A DNA stretch of 64,000 nucleotides from Chryseobacterium sp. VAUSW3 (GCF_002205795.1 NZ_NIUY01000001.1:1054001-1118000), one strand, 5' to 3'; shown: positions 24,817-33,960, counted from the stretch's first letter. Made by a program: numbers and translations. Notes: generated by a model not told the origin, from the sequence alone.

Positions 24817-25377
24817 TTATTTCACCGGTTTGTAAACATGGGGAAGATTTTGCCTGATGTAACTTTCAAGCTGTGCGCGGTTAGATTCAAGCTCCCGGGG
24901 ATAATCCGTGTTGTTTTTTAAAGCTTTGTCACCGTATTCATCTATGGTACAGATCAATTTAGCCGGCACGCCTGCAAAAACGGAATTGGCGGGCATGGAT
25001 GAATTTAGAACCGAGCCTGCGCCTAAAATACAGTTGTCGCCTATTTCTACTCCCGGGAGGATGGTACAGTTATTTCCAATAAAGCAATTTCTGCCGATTT
25101 TTATTCTGCCGAAATTTCTGGCATCCTGATATTTTTCCATCGAACGAATTACGTACATTGCCCCATCATGATTAATAAAAGTGCAGTTTGCGGTGATTTT
25201 TGTACTGTCGCCGATTTCTATTAAAAATGGTTCTGAACCGAATTTAGGAGCTTCAATAAAAATTACGTCTTTGCCCACCTTTAAGCCCCGGGATTTACAT
25301 ATTTCGATATAGGCTTTGTCCCGGAACCGGCGGATAAGATCTTCGGTTTTCAGAATGACTCTGTAAAGGAAATTCAT
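24817..25377 (-). CDS. Hexapeptide-repeat acetyltransferase (maltose/galactoside acetyltransferase type)
   Basis: 186 aa left-handed beta-helix acyltransferase. Turns are visible at IEIGDSTKITANCTFINHDG, IKIGRNCFIGNNCTILPG, VEIGDNCILGAGSVLNS and MPANSVFAGVPAK, the last being the standard exit from the helix. H in FINHDGAM is the likely catalytic base. It probably O- or N-acetylates a sugar in the polysaccharide. Its ATG overlaps the stop of the upstream GT4 by one base (TAATG), so translation is coupled. The serine acetyltransferase-like gene downstream is only distantly similar. Confidence 0.9.
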   Translation of the reverse strand: MNFLYRVILKTEDLIRRFRDKAYIEICKSRGLKVGKDVIFIEAPKFGSEPFLIEIGDSTKITANCTFINHDGAMYVIRSMEKYQDARNFGRIKIGRNCFIGNNCTILPGVEIGDNCILGAGSVLNSSMPANSVFAGVPAKLICTIDEYGDKALKNNTDYPRELESNRAQLESYIRQNLPHVYKPVK

Positions 25378-26552
25378 TATTTCGTTTTTACTAAATTAAG
25401 AATGATTTCTTCAACTTCATTAAAAATCTTTCGGTTATCGAACTGTTCTTCAATATTGATGAGGTTGTGTTTCAAGCTTTGAACAAAGGTTTCGTCGTTT
25501 AAGAATTTCTTCATCGCCTCATAGATTTCTGAGGTTTCGTAACGGATCAGGTGGCCGGTTTTGCCGTCCTCAATCATAAGCTCAACATCGCCAACCCTTG
25601 TTGCTATAATAGGTTTCTGCAAAATAAGTGCTTCAGAAATTACCAGAGGCCAAGCTTCAGATTCGGAAGGCAAAATGAAGAAGTCTGCATTTCTAATGTA
25701 AGGGTACGGATTCATTTTGTTGCCGGCGAGAATAAAAGTTTCTTCAACGCCAAGCTTTTTCTGCTGAGCCAAGAGGTTCTGAAGCTCTTCTCCGTCGCCA
25801 ATAATTACTACCGAATGTCCGAAGCCTTCTTTTAAAAGCTTGTGATGCGCGTCCATCAGTTTATGGTAGCCTTTTCTGGTGTGAAGCCTGCCCACGGAAA
25901 CAAAAACCGGTCTGTTTTTAAAATCGGGAATTTTTTCTTCACTCTTTTTCCTTATTTCGTCGACAGGAACAGCGTTGATTATCACGCTTTCCGGCGGATA
26001 TTGGAGGTTGGGATAAGTGCGGTGCATAATCTGCATGATTTTTTCTGAGCAGTACACCATGTGATCGAACTGAGGAAAATGTCTGAGAATTTTGGGAACG
26101 AGTGGCTGAAGTTTTGGCAAATCAATCTCAGAGTGGAACCACCCGATTTTTTTAGAATTTTTATTGCTGGATTGTAGAACCGACTCAAAATCATTATAAG
26201 TCATGGAGATTTCGATATCGTAATTTTCTTTCAAAATTTCTTTATCAATGATTTCCGGGCTTTTTCTAAATTTTTCAAGCTTTATTGTTCTTTTGAAAAG
26301 TTGAAATTTTTGAAGTAGATAATTTTTCGAAAGATCTTCTTTTCCTTCTCCCAAATAAATTTTACGGACATGATGGGGAAATTCATTTCGCAGTTCTCCT
26401 TGGTTTAAGCTCAATAAAACAGTCATTTCAAATTTTTCAGGATCCAGATTATTCAGAATACTGAGCATCACTTTTTCAACTCCACCCATTTCCATGGAAC
26501 GGTGGCGAAAGAGGATCTTGATTTTCGGTGAAACGGAATTTTTATTTCGCAT
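25377..26552 (-). CDS. Glycosyltransferase family 4 (GT-B fold)
   Basis: 391 aa GT4. Opens KILFRHRSMEMGGVEKVMLS. The second domain starts RPVFVSVGRLHTRKGYHKLM and includes PSESEAWPLVISEAL, the conserved acidic region. It is a paralogue of 23590-24771 and keeps the short form of the interdomain linker, useful as a control for the insert there. It overlaps the acyltransferase upstream by 11 nt and the acetyltransferase downstream by 1 nt, so these genes form a tight translationally coupled block. Confidence 0.93.
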   Translation of the reverse strand: MRNKNSVSPKIKILFRHRSMEMGGVEKVMLSILNNLDPEKFEMTVLLSLNQGELRNEFPHHVRKIYLGEGKEDLSKNYLLQKFQLFKRTIKLEKFRKSPEIIDKEILKENYDIEISMTYNDFESVLQSSNKNSKKIGWFHSEIDLPKLQPLVPKILRHFPQFDHMVYCSEKIMQIMHRTYPNLQYPPESVIINAVPVDEIRKKSEEKIPDFKNRPVFVSVGRLHTRKGYHKLMDAHHKLLKEGFGHSVVIIGDGEELQNLLAQQKKLGVEETFILAGNKMNPYPYIRNADFFILPSESEAWPLVISEALILQKPIIATRVGDVELMIEDGKTGHLIRYETSEIYEAMKKFLNDETFVQSLKHNLINIEEQFDNRKIFNEVEEIILNLVKTK

Positions 26553-27603
26553 ATTTTTTTCTGATCCATAAATTTAAAGGCTCCTCGATATATTTAAACA
26601 TCAGTATCGATAAACCGGTGATGAGCATGAAGATGACCGCGACATTTTCCGCAATATAGTCATAAATGAGCACAGGAATAAAGCCTTTATGAATAAGATA
26701 AAAGACATAAGAACTTTTTCCCAGCAAAACCATGGTGTCTGTTGACAAAAAACGGCTTACAATGGTGCGTTCGTGGATGAGTCCCCATAATAAAGGTGCG
26801 ATCCCAAACACGGATAAAGTGATTACCATCAAGGCTCGGATAAGATCCGGGCTGCCGTAATCGAAAGGATTCAGCAAAAGGTAGAGCAGTATAAAACTAA
26901 TCCCAAAGTAGGTGACCCAACTCGTCTCAAATTTTATTTTTGTATGTTTTTTAATGAGTAAAGCGAGACCCATACCAGCGAAAAACTCAAAAATAAACAC
27001 CGCAATATTATTCTGCATAAAACCCCATGGATTTGGTGTTAAACCCCCCAAAAACTTCAGGGCTCCCCCAAAAATAAAGATAAGCACCGGCAAAATATAA
27101 AACCACTTCCGGTTTTTTTTAATTAAAATGAAAAAGAACGGGGCGCTGAAGTAAAAGAGCTCTTCAAGGGTTAAAGTCCAACCCTGCGAAATCCCCGCCG
27201 TGAAAAAATACTGCCTGAAAAGTGCTTTGGTCATGGTGAAGCTCAAAACTGCTTCCACTGTTTTTTCGCTATTCCATAACTGATTTCTGATTAAAAAATC
27301 TACAAAAACACCAATTGTAATCAGGAAATACATTGGATAAATCCTTGAAAACCTGTTAACTGCATATTTTTTGAATTGCAGCGGAGTCTGGTCGAAATAC
27401 CGGTTGGTAATTAGAAATCCGCTGAGGACAAAAAACATGTCGACACCGATATGCCATTCTCTGATAAAATTTTTAAGCAAATCCGGAGCTGCAGGATTGT
27501 TGTAAGGAAAAAAATGAAGTACAAAAATCATCCACGCGGCAATGGCGCGAAACCCTGTAAGCGCAGGCATTATCCCTTGAGTATTGCTGTTGGTTTGTTT
27601 CAT
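26542..27603 (-). CDS. Acyltransferase family 3 (OafA/NodX type) membrane protein
   Basis: 353 aa with about ten membrane helices. The family start LTGFRAIAAWMIFVLHFF contains the catalytic His (HFF). WHIGVDMFFVLSGFLITNRY and TLEELFYFSAPFF are the classic acyltransferase-3 motifs. These enzymes transfer acyl groups, usually acetyl, across or at the inner membrane to sugars of O-antigen or capsule. The start overlaps the stop of the GT2 at 27600 by ATGA. Together with two hexapeptide acyltransferases it indicates a decorated glycan. Confidence 0.93.
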   Translation of the reverse strand: MKQTNSNTQGIMPALTGFRAIAAWMIFVLHFFPYNNPAAPDLLKNFIREWHIGVDMFFVLSGFLITNRYFDQTPLQFKKYAVNRFSRIYPMYFLITIGVFVDFLIRNQLWNSEKTVEAVLSFTMTKALFRQYFFTAGISQGWTLTLEELFYFSAPFFFILIKKNRKWFYILPVLIFIFGGALKFLGGLTPNPWGFMQNNIAVFIFEFFAGMGLALLIKKHTKIKFETSWVTYFGISFILLYLLLNPFDYGSPDLIRALMVITLSVFGIAPLLWGLIHERTIVSRFLSTDTMVLLGKSSYVFYLIHKGFIPVLIYDYIAENVAVIFMLITGLSILMFKYIEEPLNLWIRKKYAK

Positions 27604-28430
27604 GAAAATTTCTGAAAAAACATTTTCAGTTTTTTTATCAAACGGAAAGGAATCTCGTTCTGGTAATTCAGTAAATCAAAAATTTCCTGCGCATTGTGGT
27701 AGGTTTCGGGGATTTTCCGGCCATTGATTTCGGTGATTCCTCTTCTTTTAAAAGTTACCCAGATCACTTGGGCAAAATTATTTTTAGCTTTCATTTTGGA
27801 GGAATGCTGGGAAATTCCTTTTGCGTGCCTGCGGTAAAGATAAAGATTTACCGGGATGAAACTAACGTCACCTTGCTCCAGAATTTTGAGGTAGAGATCC
27901 TGATCAACTGCCGACTTTAAATCATGATTAATGCCAACAGTTTTATCGTAAACCTCTTTCCTAAACGTGAAAAAATGATGAATCTGAGTGGGGAGATTAA
28001 AGAAATACTGATCATTCAGAATTGGCTGAATTTTCTTAAAATCACTCACCGGTTTTAGTTTCGGATCACAAAACGTAATTTTTGAATAGGTGGCAACAAT
28101 ATTATTTTCGTGATATTGCTTCACCGATAGTTCGAGTGCATTTTCTTCCAGTGCATCATCAGGATCCAAAAAACCCCAGATTTCACCGCTCGCAAATTCC
28201 AAAGTTTTGCGTTTGGTATAGCCACAGCCCCGGTTTTCTTGGTTGGTGAAAATTTTGAATCTTTTATCACCACGCGTAAGGTTTCCGATTATTTCCAAAG
28301 AATTATCCGAGGAACCATCGTCTACAATTATCACTTCCCAATCCGTATAGGTTTGCGAAATGATCGAGTGGTAACAATCTGTAAAAAATCTTCCGTTATT
28401 ATAATTGGCAATAAGAATTGAAAACTTCAT
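27600..28430 (-). CDS. Glycosyltransferase family 2 (GT-A fold), paralogue of the next gene
   Basis: 276 aa from the ATG at 28430 (MKFSILIANYNNG). A GTG at 28457 is in frame but adds residues not found in its relatives. SLISQTYTDWEV-like and VIIVDDGSSDNSLEI segments bind the nucleotide. GFLDPDDAL holds the metal-binding acidic motif. The acceptor side has VDQDLYLKILEQG (catalytic-base ED/QD motif). It is a close paralogue of 28512-29351: same length, same IxxNYNNGxFF start, and RRHAKGISQ versus RTHSGGISQ. The substrate is unknown. Confidence 0.93.
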   Translation of the reverse strand: MKFSILIANYNNGRFFTDCYHSIISQTYTDWEVIIVDDGSSDNSLEIIGNLTRGDKRFKIFTNQENRGCGYTKRKTLEFASGEIWGFLDPDDALEENALELSVKQYHENNIVATYSKITFCDPKLKPVSDFKKIQPILNDQYFFNLPTQIHHFFTFRKEVYDKTVGINHDLKSAVDQDLYLKILEQGDVSFIPVNLYLYRRHAKGISQHSSKMKAKNNFAQVIWVTFKRRGITEINGRKIPETYHNAQEIFDLLNYQNEIPFRLIKKLKMFFQKFS

Positions 28431-28476
28431 GACAGGATAATGATCTAAAATAGTCACCGGAATGGTGGTTAATACA

Positions 28477-28484
28477 CAAAGATA
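28477..28484 (-). promoter_or_regulatory. -7 promoter box upstream of the GT2 at 27600
   Basis: Minus strand TATCTTTG, 46 nt before the ATG at 28430. It lies in the 81-nt gap between the two GT2 paralogues, so the block 28,430-23,590 can be transcribed separately. Confidence 0.5.
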
Positions 28485-28511
28485 AAGGTTTTCTTTTCGT
28501 CCCGAAAGCTC

Positions 28512-29351
28512 TTAATCTGATGAACTGAAAATTGCTGCAGTAATTTTTTTCTTTAGTCTGTAAAAATAAGAATTCTGATACTCGAGCAGGCGGAATATTT
28601 CCTCTGAAGTATTGAATTTTTCGGGTACTTTTTTACTATGAATTATTTTTAAGCCCCTTCTCTGCATGCTGTCCCAAATTACTTTCCCCCAGTATTCGTA
28701 GGATTTTTTCTTATTGTCGTTCTGCGAAATACCTCCGGAATGGGTGCGGTACAGGTAATTGATTTCATTGATGAATTTAAAATTACCTTTTTCATACATT
28801 TTCAAATAGAGATCCTGATCTTCGGAGATTCTTAATTCGGGGTTCATCTTTTCGGTCTGTAAATAAATATTTCTCCTGAAACACACGAAATGATTAACGA
28901 CAATAGGGCAGTTAAAGAAATAAGGATCTCCGTTTACAATCTGTTTTGTAGATTTTGAAGGCTGCAAATGCTGAAGATCTTTATCGCATTTCATTAACCT
29001 GGAATACGTGAGCACCGTTTTCGGATTATTTCTGAACACTGCGACCGCATTTTCGATGGCTTTTGGCAGAATTGCATCGTCGGGATCCACGAAACCACAG
29101 ATATCACCTGTTGCCAGTTCGATGAGTTTTGCTTTGATGACGCCCACGCCCTCATTCTGCGGATGTTCAAAAATCCGGAACCGGTCATCCCCACCAATAA
29201 TTTCGCGGATAATCTGTAGGGAATCGTCGGTGGATTTATCATCAAGGATAATGACTTCCCAATTGGTGTACGTCTGTGAGAGGATGGATTGGTAGCAGTC
29301 GCGGAAGAATTTTCCGTTGTTAAAATTGGCGACAAGGACAGAAAATTTCAT
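28512..29351 (-). CDS. Glycosyltransferase family 2 (GT-A fold)
   Basis: 279 aa from the ATG at 29351. A TTG at 29360 in frame is less likely. The start FSVLVANFNNGKFFRDC, VIILDDKSTDDSLQI, GFVDPDDAIL (metal-binding motif) and SEDQDLYLKMYEKG (catalytic region) are all present. It is a tandem paralogue of 27600-28430, probably an old duplication given their moderate identity. It is divergent from the methyltransferase at 29461, with -7 boxes facing both ways in the 109-nt gap. Confidence 0.93.
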   Translation of the reverse strand: MKFSVLVANFNNGKFFRDCYQSILSQTYTNWEVIILDDKSTDDSLQIIREIIGGDDRFRIFEHPQNEGVGVIKAKLIELATGDICGFVDPDDAILPKAIENAVAVFRNNPKTVLTYSRLMKCDKDLQHLQPSKSTKQIVNGDPYFFNCPIVVNHFVCFRRNIYLQTEKMNPELRISEDQDLYLKMYEKGNFKFINEINYLYRTHSGGISQNDNKKKSYEYWGKVIWDSMQRRGLKIIHSKKVPEKFNTSEEIFRLLEYQNSYFYRLKKKITAAIFSSSD

Positions 29352-29396
29352 TATTTTCAAGGTATTAAATGAGCAGCAGCATCAAACTCTCTATTA

Positions 29397-29404
29397 CAAA
29401 TATA
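29397..29404 (-). promoter_or_regulatory. -7 promoter box for the GT2 at 28512
   Basis: Minus strand TATATTTG, 45 nt before the ATG at 29351. Forms a divergent promoter pair with the box at 29436. Confidence 0.5.
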
Positions 29405-29435
29405 ATCGGTTTTCCCGATGTTTAGGAATTTTACT

Positions 29436-29443
29436 TATTTTTG
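29436..29443 (+). promoter_or_regulatory. -7 promoter box for the methyltransferase
   Basis: Plus strand TATTTTTG, 17 nt before the GTG start at 29461. It is the only plus-strand promoter seen inside the polysaccharide locus. Confidence 0.5.
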
Positions 29444-29460
29444 TTGAATAAACATCACAA

Positions 29461-30234
29461 GTGGGCGAATTAAAACGAGTTACAAAGACTTTGGTGGGCT
29501 ATCTCCAGCGCCCCGATCTGTACCCGGAACTGGGCAGAAAAATCATCAAAAATATTTTCAAACGGAACAGTGCTTTCAGAGGAAAAGAAAAAACCAATGT
29601 GTGGGCAGCTCAGCGTGCCGTGAGCCAGGAACAAGCTATTCAAAAACTTTTTGGCAAGACAGCAGTGCCTTTTGCAGAACAATTCCGGACGGTTTATGAT
29701 GAATCAGTGAGAAGACAAGAGGAATGCCCTGTGAAAATGGGTGGCGCCGGTGCCCTTGAACTGATTTATGAAGCCTGCGAATTTACTGATGCGAAATCTG
29801 TAGTGGAGACGGGTGTGGCATACGGATGGTCTTCATTTGCGGCATTACTTTCGCTGGAAAAAAGAAACGGAACGCTTTATAGTTCTGATATGCCTTATTT
29901 AGAGCAAAACGGCGACCAATATGTAGGCTACATTGTTCCCGAAAATTTGAAAACCAATTGGAAGCTTTTCCGCCATGCCGACAAAGAATCTTTACCGAAA
30001 ATCTTGGCTGAAGTCCAAGAAATCGATGTGGTACATTATGATTCCGACAAAGCTTATGAAGGAATGATGTGGGCGTATTCCCAACTCTATCCTCGGTTAA
30101 GAAAAGGCGGAGTTTTTATCAGCGATGATATCAATGACAATTCTGCTTTCCAGGATTTCTGTGAGAAGAATGGGATTGAACCAACGGTGGTGGATTTTGA
30201 AGGGAAATATGTGGGTGTTTTTGTGAAGAACTAG
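29461..30234 (+). CDS. Class I SAM-dependent methyltransferase
   Basis: 257 aa with a GTG start. The Rossmann motif I region reads SVVETGVAYGWSSFAALL. VVHYDSDKAYEGMMWAYSQLYPRLRKGG corresponds to motifs III-IV of Methyltransf_24-like enzymes that act on glycans or small molecules, and FISDDINDNSAFQDF is the following acidic metal-site-like segment. It is the only plus-strand gene between 19,416 and 42,491 and ends 3 nt before the convergent GT2 stop at 30238. It probably methylates a sugar of the locus product. An independent promoter suggests expression apart from the main operon. An in-frame ATG further in cannot be excluded. Confidence 0.85.
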   Translation: MGELKRVTKTLVGYLQRPDLYPELGRKIIKNIFKRNSAFRGKEKTNVWAAQRAVSQEQAIQKLFGKTAVPFAEQFRTVYDESVRRQEECPVKMGGAGALELIYEACEFTDAKSVVETGVAYGWSSFAALLSLEKRNGTLYSSDMPYLEQNGDQYVGYIVPENLKTNWKLFRHADKESLPKILAEVQEIDVVHYDSDKAYEGMMWAYSQLYPRLRKGGVFISDDINDNSAFQDFCEKNGIEPTVVDFEGKYVGVFVKN

Positions 30235-30237
30235 AAC

Positions 30238-31176
30238 TCAGAACAGTTCTTTCCGAAAATTAATATTATACAGTCCACTTCTAATACTCCTGAAATCTTT
30301 TATCAGATATTTCATGATCATCATCCATTTTTTCGGTATTGATGCATTTGCAATTTCGAAACTTCGGTGAATTCTTTTGATGTGCAGCAGTTGTTCTTTT
30401 GGCATTTCCGGTTCTTTTTCTGCCCAGTTTTGCAGGTGATTCCAAAGCAAAACTCTTGTTGCCGCCGGTTTCACTTTTCCGGAATCAACTTGGGAAATCC
30501 GGTTGCTTTCGTGCACGCCGCGAACGGCAACAGGTTCGTTCAAAATTCCGGGATAAAGGTTGTTGTAGAAAGCCAACCGCATCAAAAAGTCTGTGTCCTG
30601 GTGAAGTTTCAAATCGGTTTTCATCAACGCGTCCATTTTGTCTAATGCAGATTTTCTGATCGTTAAAGCATCAATACTGAACAATCCGAAACTTCCGCGC
30701 ATACCGATGAGCCCGGAAAAAACGTCTTTGGCGGGATGATTATTGTACACCGTCGTCAATTTATCTTGGTAAATATTGAAATATTGTTCTTTCGCCTTGT
30801 CGCACCAATAATGAACTCCGATTGCGCCGTAAACTCCATCCACATCAGGATTTTTGAATAATTCTCTTTCTGCATCAAAACGGTTCGGAAGAAAAAAATC
30901 ATCCGCATCCAAAAAAGCGATGAAATCTCCCGTTGCATTGCTCATCCCCACGTTTCTACTTGCGCCCGCTCCGTGGTTTTCTTTGTCCGGATGCTGAAAA
31001 AGCTTTACCCTTTCGTGCTTTTCGGCCAAAGCTTTACAAACTTCCAAAGCGTTGTCCGGAGATTTGTCTTCCACCAAAATCACTTCAAAAACCTCATCAA
31101 ACTGCAGCGCAGATTCTACCGCATTGGTGACGTATTTTTCAGCATTGTAAACGGGAATGATAACAGAGATTTTCAT
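30238..31176 (-). CDS. Glycosyltransferase family 2 (subgroup with HGAGA motif, copy 1 of 3)
   Basis: 312 aa GT-A transferase. ISVIIPVYNAEKYVTNAV opens the nucleotide-binding domain, NHGAGASRNVGMSNA follows, and FIAFLDADDFFLPNRFDAE carries the DxD metal site. LHQDTDFLMRLAFY is the acceptor/base region. It shares an unusual middle part (TVYNNHPAKDVFSGLIGMR) with 31210-32142 and 35719-36663, so three genes of one subgroup lie in this locus. It ends convergently 3 nt from the methyltransferase. The donor sugar is not predictable. Confidence 0.94.
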   Translation of the reverse strand: MKISVIIPVYNAEKYVTNAVESALQFDEVFEVILVEDKSPDNALEVCKALAEKHERVKLFQHPDKENHGAGASRNVGMSNATGDFIAFLDADDFFLPNRFDAERELFKNPDVDGVYGAIGVHYWCDKAKEQYFNIYQDKLTTVYNNHPAKDVFSGLIGMRGSFGLFSIDALTIRKSALDKMDALMKTDLKLHQDTDFLMRLAFYNNLYPGILNEPVAVRGVHESNRISQVDSGKVKPAATRVLLWNHLQNWAEKEPEMPKEQLLHIKRIHRSFEIANASIPKKWMMIMKYLIKDFRSIRSGLYNINFRKELF

Positions 31177-31209
31177 GCGGAAGCGTGCGAATATAGTTAT
31201 TGATATAAT

Positions 31210-32142
31210 CTACCTTTTTAGGACAGTGAAACGGTATCTGGTCTTCAGGATTTGTGGTTTAAAAAAAGCGGTTAAAAAAAACAGTACATATTTTTTCCAG
31301 CCTTTTTTCAAAGATAATTCAAAAGATCTTCTTTTCAGTAAAATATTATTCCGAAATTTGCCTGGTAAGTCTTTATCCTTAGACCATTGAAAAACAGAAT
31401 CCCACAGTAGGAACTGTCTTTGGTTGTATAATTGGGAATACTGTTTAATTTTGGTGATCCGGTTGTCATCATGAACTCCGCGAACCGCCACCGCTTCAGT
31501 GATATTTCCGGATTTTAAATGACCGTGATACGCCAGTTTAATGATGAAATCGCTGTCCTGATGAACACGAAGGTTTTCGTTGAACTTTAGATTATTTTTT
31601 CTAATGCTTATATTTCGGACTGTCAATCCGTTGAGGTGAAAAAAAGTTCCAAAATCGTTTTTCAATCCCAATAATCCAAAAAAAACATCGTTTCCTTCGG
31701 CGTGTTTTTTGACGGTTGTCAATTCGATATTTTTGAATTTTTCCTGAAATTCTTCTTTTCCTTTTGCGGTATAGAATTCCGTTCCGATTGCATTGAAAAC
31801 TCCTTCGATTTTTTCGTTGCTAAAAATTTCTTTTTCCGCTTCGAAACGGTTCGGAAGATAATAATCATCGGCATCCAAGAAAGCAATAAACTCTTGAGTT
31901 GCTTTTTCCAATCCCAAATTTCGGGTTGCTCCCGCTCCATGATTTCCATGATCGGGATGTTGAAAAAGTTTTACTTTGGGATATTCGGTTTGCAAAGTTC
32001 TGCACAACTCTAAGGAATTATCTGTGGAAGCATCCTCCACCAAAAGAATTTCTTTCACCTCATCCAAATTCACAGCAGATTCCACCGCTTTGCGCAAGAA
32101 ATTGGCGGCGTTGTAAACTGGAATGATGACGGAAATTTTCAC
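31210..32142 (-). CDS. Glycosyltransferase family 2 (HGAGA subgroup, copy 2 of 3), GTG start
   Basis: 310 aa if it begins with the GTG at 32142, which aligns exactly with the start of its paralogues (KISVIIPVYNAANFL). An upstream ATG at 32214 would add 24 residues unlike any relative and overlap asnB by 58 nt, so I reject it. GNHGAGATRNLGLEKA, IAFLDADDYYLPNRFEAE and VHQDSDFIIKLAY are the family motifs. The C-terminal LKTRYR is shared with the copy at 35719-36663. It starts 14 nt after the asnB stop. Confidence 0.9.
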   Translation of the reverse strand: MKISVIIPVYNAANFLRKAVESAVNLDEVKEILLVEDASTDNSLELCRTLQTEYPKVKLFQHPDHGNHGAGATRNLGLEKATQEFIAFLDADDYYLPNRFEAEKEIFSNEKIEGVFNAIGTEFYTAKGKEEFQEKFKNIELTTVKKHAEGNDVFFGLLGLKNDFGTFFHLNGLTVRNISIRKNNLKFNENLRVHQDSDFIIKLAYHGHLKSGNITEAVAVRGVHDDNRITKIKQYSQLYNQRQFLLWDSVFQWSKDKDLPGKFRNNILLKRRSFELSLKKGWKKYVLFFLTAFFKPQILKTRYRFTVLKR

Positions 32143-32156
32143 GATAGAATACGGAA

Positions 32157-33956
32157 TTAGTGGATTAGTTGTTTCGTGTGATCTGCCCACAATGCCAACT
32201 GCAGCAGGTTCCAATGTTTTTTATCTCTGTTCAAATATTTTTGTGCGGTAGAAAAGTGAATGAAATCGTACACTTTCGACGATCTGTTTTTCAATAAATC
32301 ATCCGACAGTTCCATCAAACTTTTTTCCTCGAACCATTTTTCTACAGAAGAACCAAATCCCTGTTTGTAGCGGTTTCGGATGGTTTCTGTCCAATAATTT
32401 CCCATTGCTTCTCGAAGGATGATTTTGTCGTTTTCGGAATCTAATTTTAAATTTTCTGGAAGTTGGATACAGAACTCTGCGAAATCTTTATCTAAAAAAG
32501 GAGTCCGAACTTCCAGTGAATTTGCCATCGCCATTCGGTCGGATTTCACGAGCATATTTCCGGGCACATATTTTTCCAGATCCGTTCTCATAATATCGTT
32601 CAACGAATGTGGATTTGCCTTGAAACTATACTGTTGATAATATTTTGCATTTATTCCCAATTCTGCGATTTCTTTAGCGTTGAAAAAATTTCTCACGCTA
32701 TTTTGATGGAAATCGAGGATGTTTTTATGTTTAATATTTTCTTTGGTTAAGTAGGAGGTTTCCCGAAATTTTCCGAACTGTTTTAATCCAAATTTATACA
32801 AAATATTATTGTAACTGAAATGGTTTTTAAGTTGATTCTCAATGTTATAAAAGCTATAACCACCGAAAAGTTCATCGCCCACATCTCCTGCCAAAACCAC
32901 CTTCAGATGTCGTGCAGCTGCTTCGCAAATTTTAAATTGCGGAACGTAGCTCATGTCTGCAAACGGTTCATCAAAAAAAGGCGAAACTTTCAATAGTTCT
33001 GTCGCGATATTTCCACGGTTTTCGTAAATTTCAATATGGTTGGTGTGGTATTTCACCGCAATTTCATCGGCAAATTTTAGCTCGCTGTCTCCACCGGAAT
33101 AGCCAAAACTGATGGTGGTTTGTTTGTCTTTAAATTCATTCACCATCGCGACAATTGTGGAAGAATCTAAGCCGCCGCTTAAGAAACTTCCGACCTCTAC
33201 ATCGGCTACAAGTTGTTTCTGTACTGCATTTTTCAGCAAAGATGTAAATTCTTCCTTTGCATCGGACAGTGAAATTCCCAATTCATTTTTTGGGATTTCG
33301 TAATATCTTTCAACTGAAATTTTTCCATTTGAATAAGTAAGAAAATGCGCAGGAGGAAGTGTAAAAATATTAGAATAAATACTTTGATAAGTACTCACAT
33401 AACCATATTGTAAAAAATGGTAAAGTGCTTCGCTGTTGATTTTAGGCTCTATTAGTCCACTCGCTAAAATCGCTTTGATTTCTGAGGCGAAAATAAATTC
33501 ACCATTTTTTCCGATGGCGTAGTAAAACGGTTTTTCGCCGAAGCGGTCGCGTGCGCAAAAGAGCTGTTGTTTTTCTTCGTCCCAAATCGCAAAAGCAAAC
33601 ATTCCGGGGAGCTCGCTCAGTAAACCTTTCCCTTTTTTCTGATACATTGCCAGAATAATTTCGGTATCCGAGCTCCCACGGTATGGATAATTTGCAAAAT
33701 CTTTTTTGATATTTTCATAACCGTAAATTTCACCATTGAAGACAATACATTCTTTTCGTGTGTTTGAGAACATCGGCTGTTTTCCGGTTTCGGAAAGATC
33801 CACAATCGAGAGTCTGCGATGCCCGAGCGCAGCATTTTCAAAAAACTCGTGATGCTCTGCATCCGGACCGCGGTGCGCGATGGCACGGGTCATTTGCTGA
33901 ACTTCTTCAGTATAGTTACTGGCGTTGGGTGTGATGATTCCGGCGATTCCGCACAT
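32157..33956 (-). CDS. asnB: Asparagine synthase, glutamine-hydrolysing
   Basis: 599 aa. N-terminal class II glutamine amidotransferase domain: MCGIAG with nucleophile C2, HRGPDAEHH, and IVFNGEIYGYE. C-terminal ATP-pyrophosphatase domain: SFLSGGLDSSTIVAM (PPi loop), AGDVGDELFGGY and VRTPFLDKDFAEF. Paralogues like this are common in surface polysaccharide loci and may amidate a uronic acid or another carboxylate of the glycan rather than aspartate. That is by context; I see no residue that decides it. It sits in the middle of the glycosyltransferase run with 4 nt to the upstream GT2. Confidence 0.95.
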   Translation of the reverse strand: MCGIAGIITPNASNYTEEVQQMTRAIAHRGPDAEHHEFFENAALGHRRLSIVDLSETGKQPMFSNTRKECIVFNGEIYGYENIKKDFANYPYRGSSDTEIILAMYQKKGKGLLSELPGMFAFAIWDEEKQQLFCARDRFGEKPFYYAIGKNGEFIFASEIKAILASGLIEPKINSEALYHFLQYGYVSTYQSIYSNIFTLPPAHFLTYSNGKISVERYYEIPKNELGISLSDAKEEFTSLLKNAVQKQLVADVEVGSFLSGGLDSSTIVAMVNEFKDKQTTISFGYSGGDSELKFADEIAVKYHTNHIEIYENRGNIATELLKVSPFFDEPFADMSYVPQFKICEAAARHLKVVLAGDVGDELFGGYSFYNIENQLKNHFSYNNILYKFGLKQFGKFRETSYLTKENIKHKNILDFHQNSVRNFFNAKEIAELGINAKYYQQYSFKANPHSLNDIMRTDLEKYVPGNMLVKSDRMAMANSLEVRTPFLDKDFAEFCIQLPENLKLDSENDKIILREAMGNYWTETIRNRYKQGFGSSVEKWFEEKSLMELSDDLLKNRSSKVYDFIHFSTAQKYLNRDKKHWNLLQLALWADHTKQLIH

Positions 33957-33960
33957 GGTT

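Noticed and set aside
32143-32214. 24-residue N-terminal extension of the GT2 at 31210
   Set aside because: It overlaps asnB by 58 nt and is absent from the two paralogues, which begin exactly at the GTG-encoded position.
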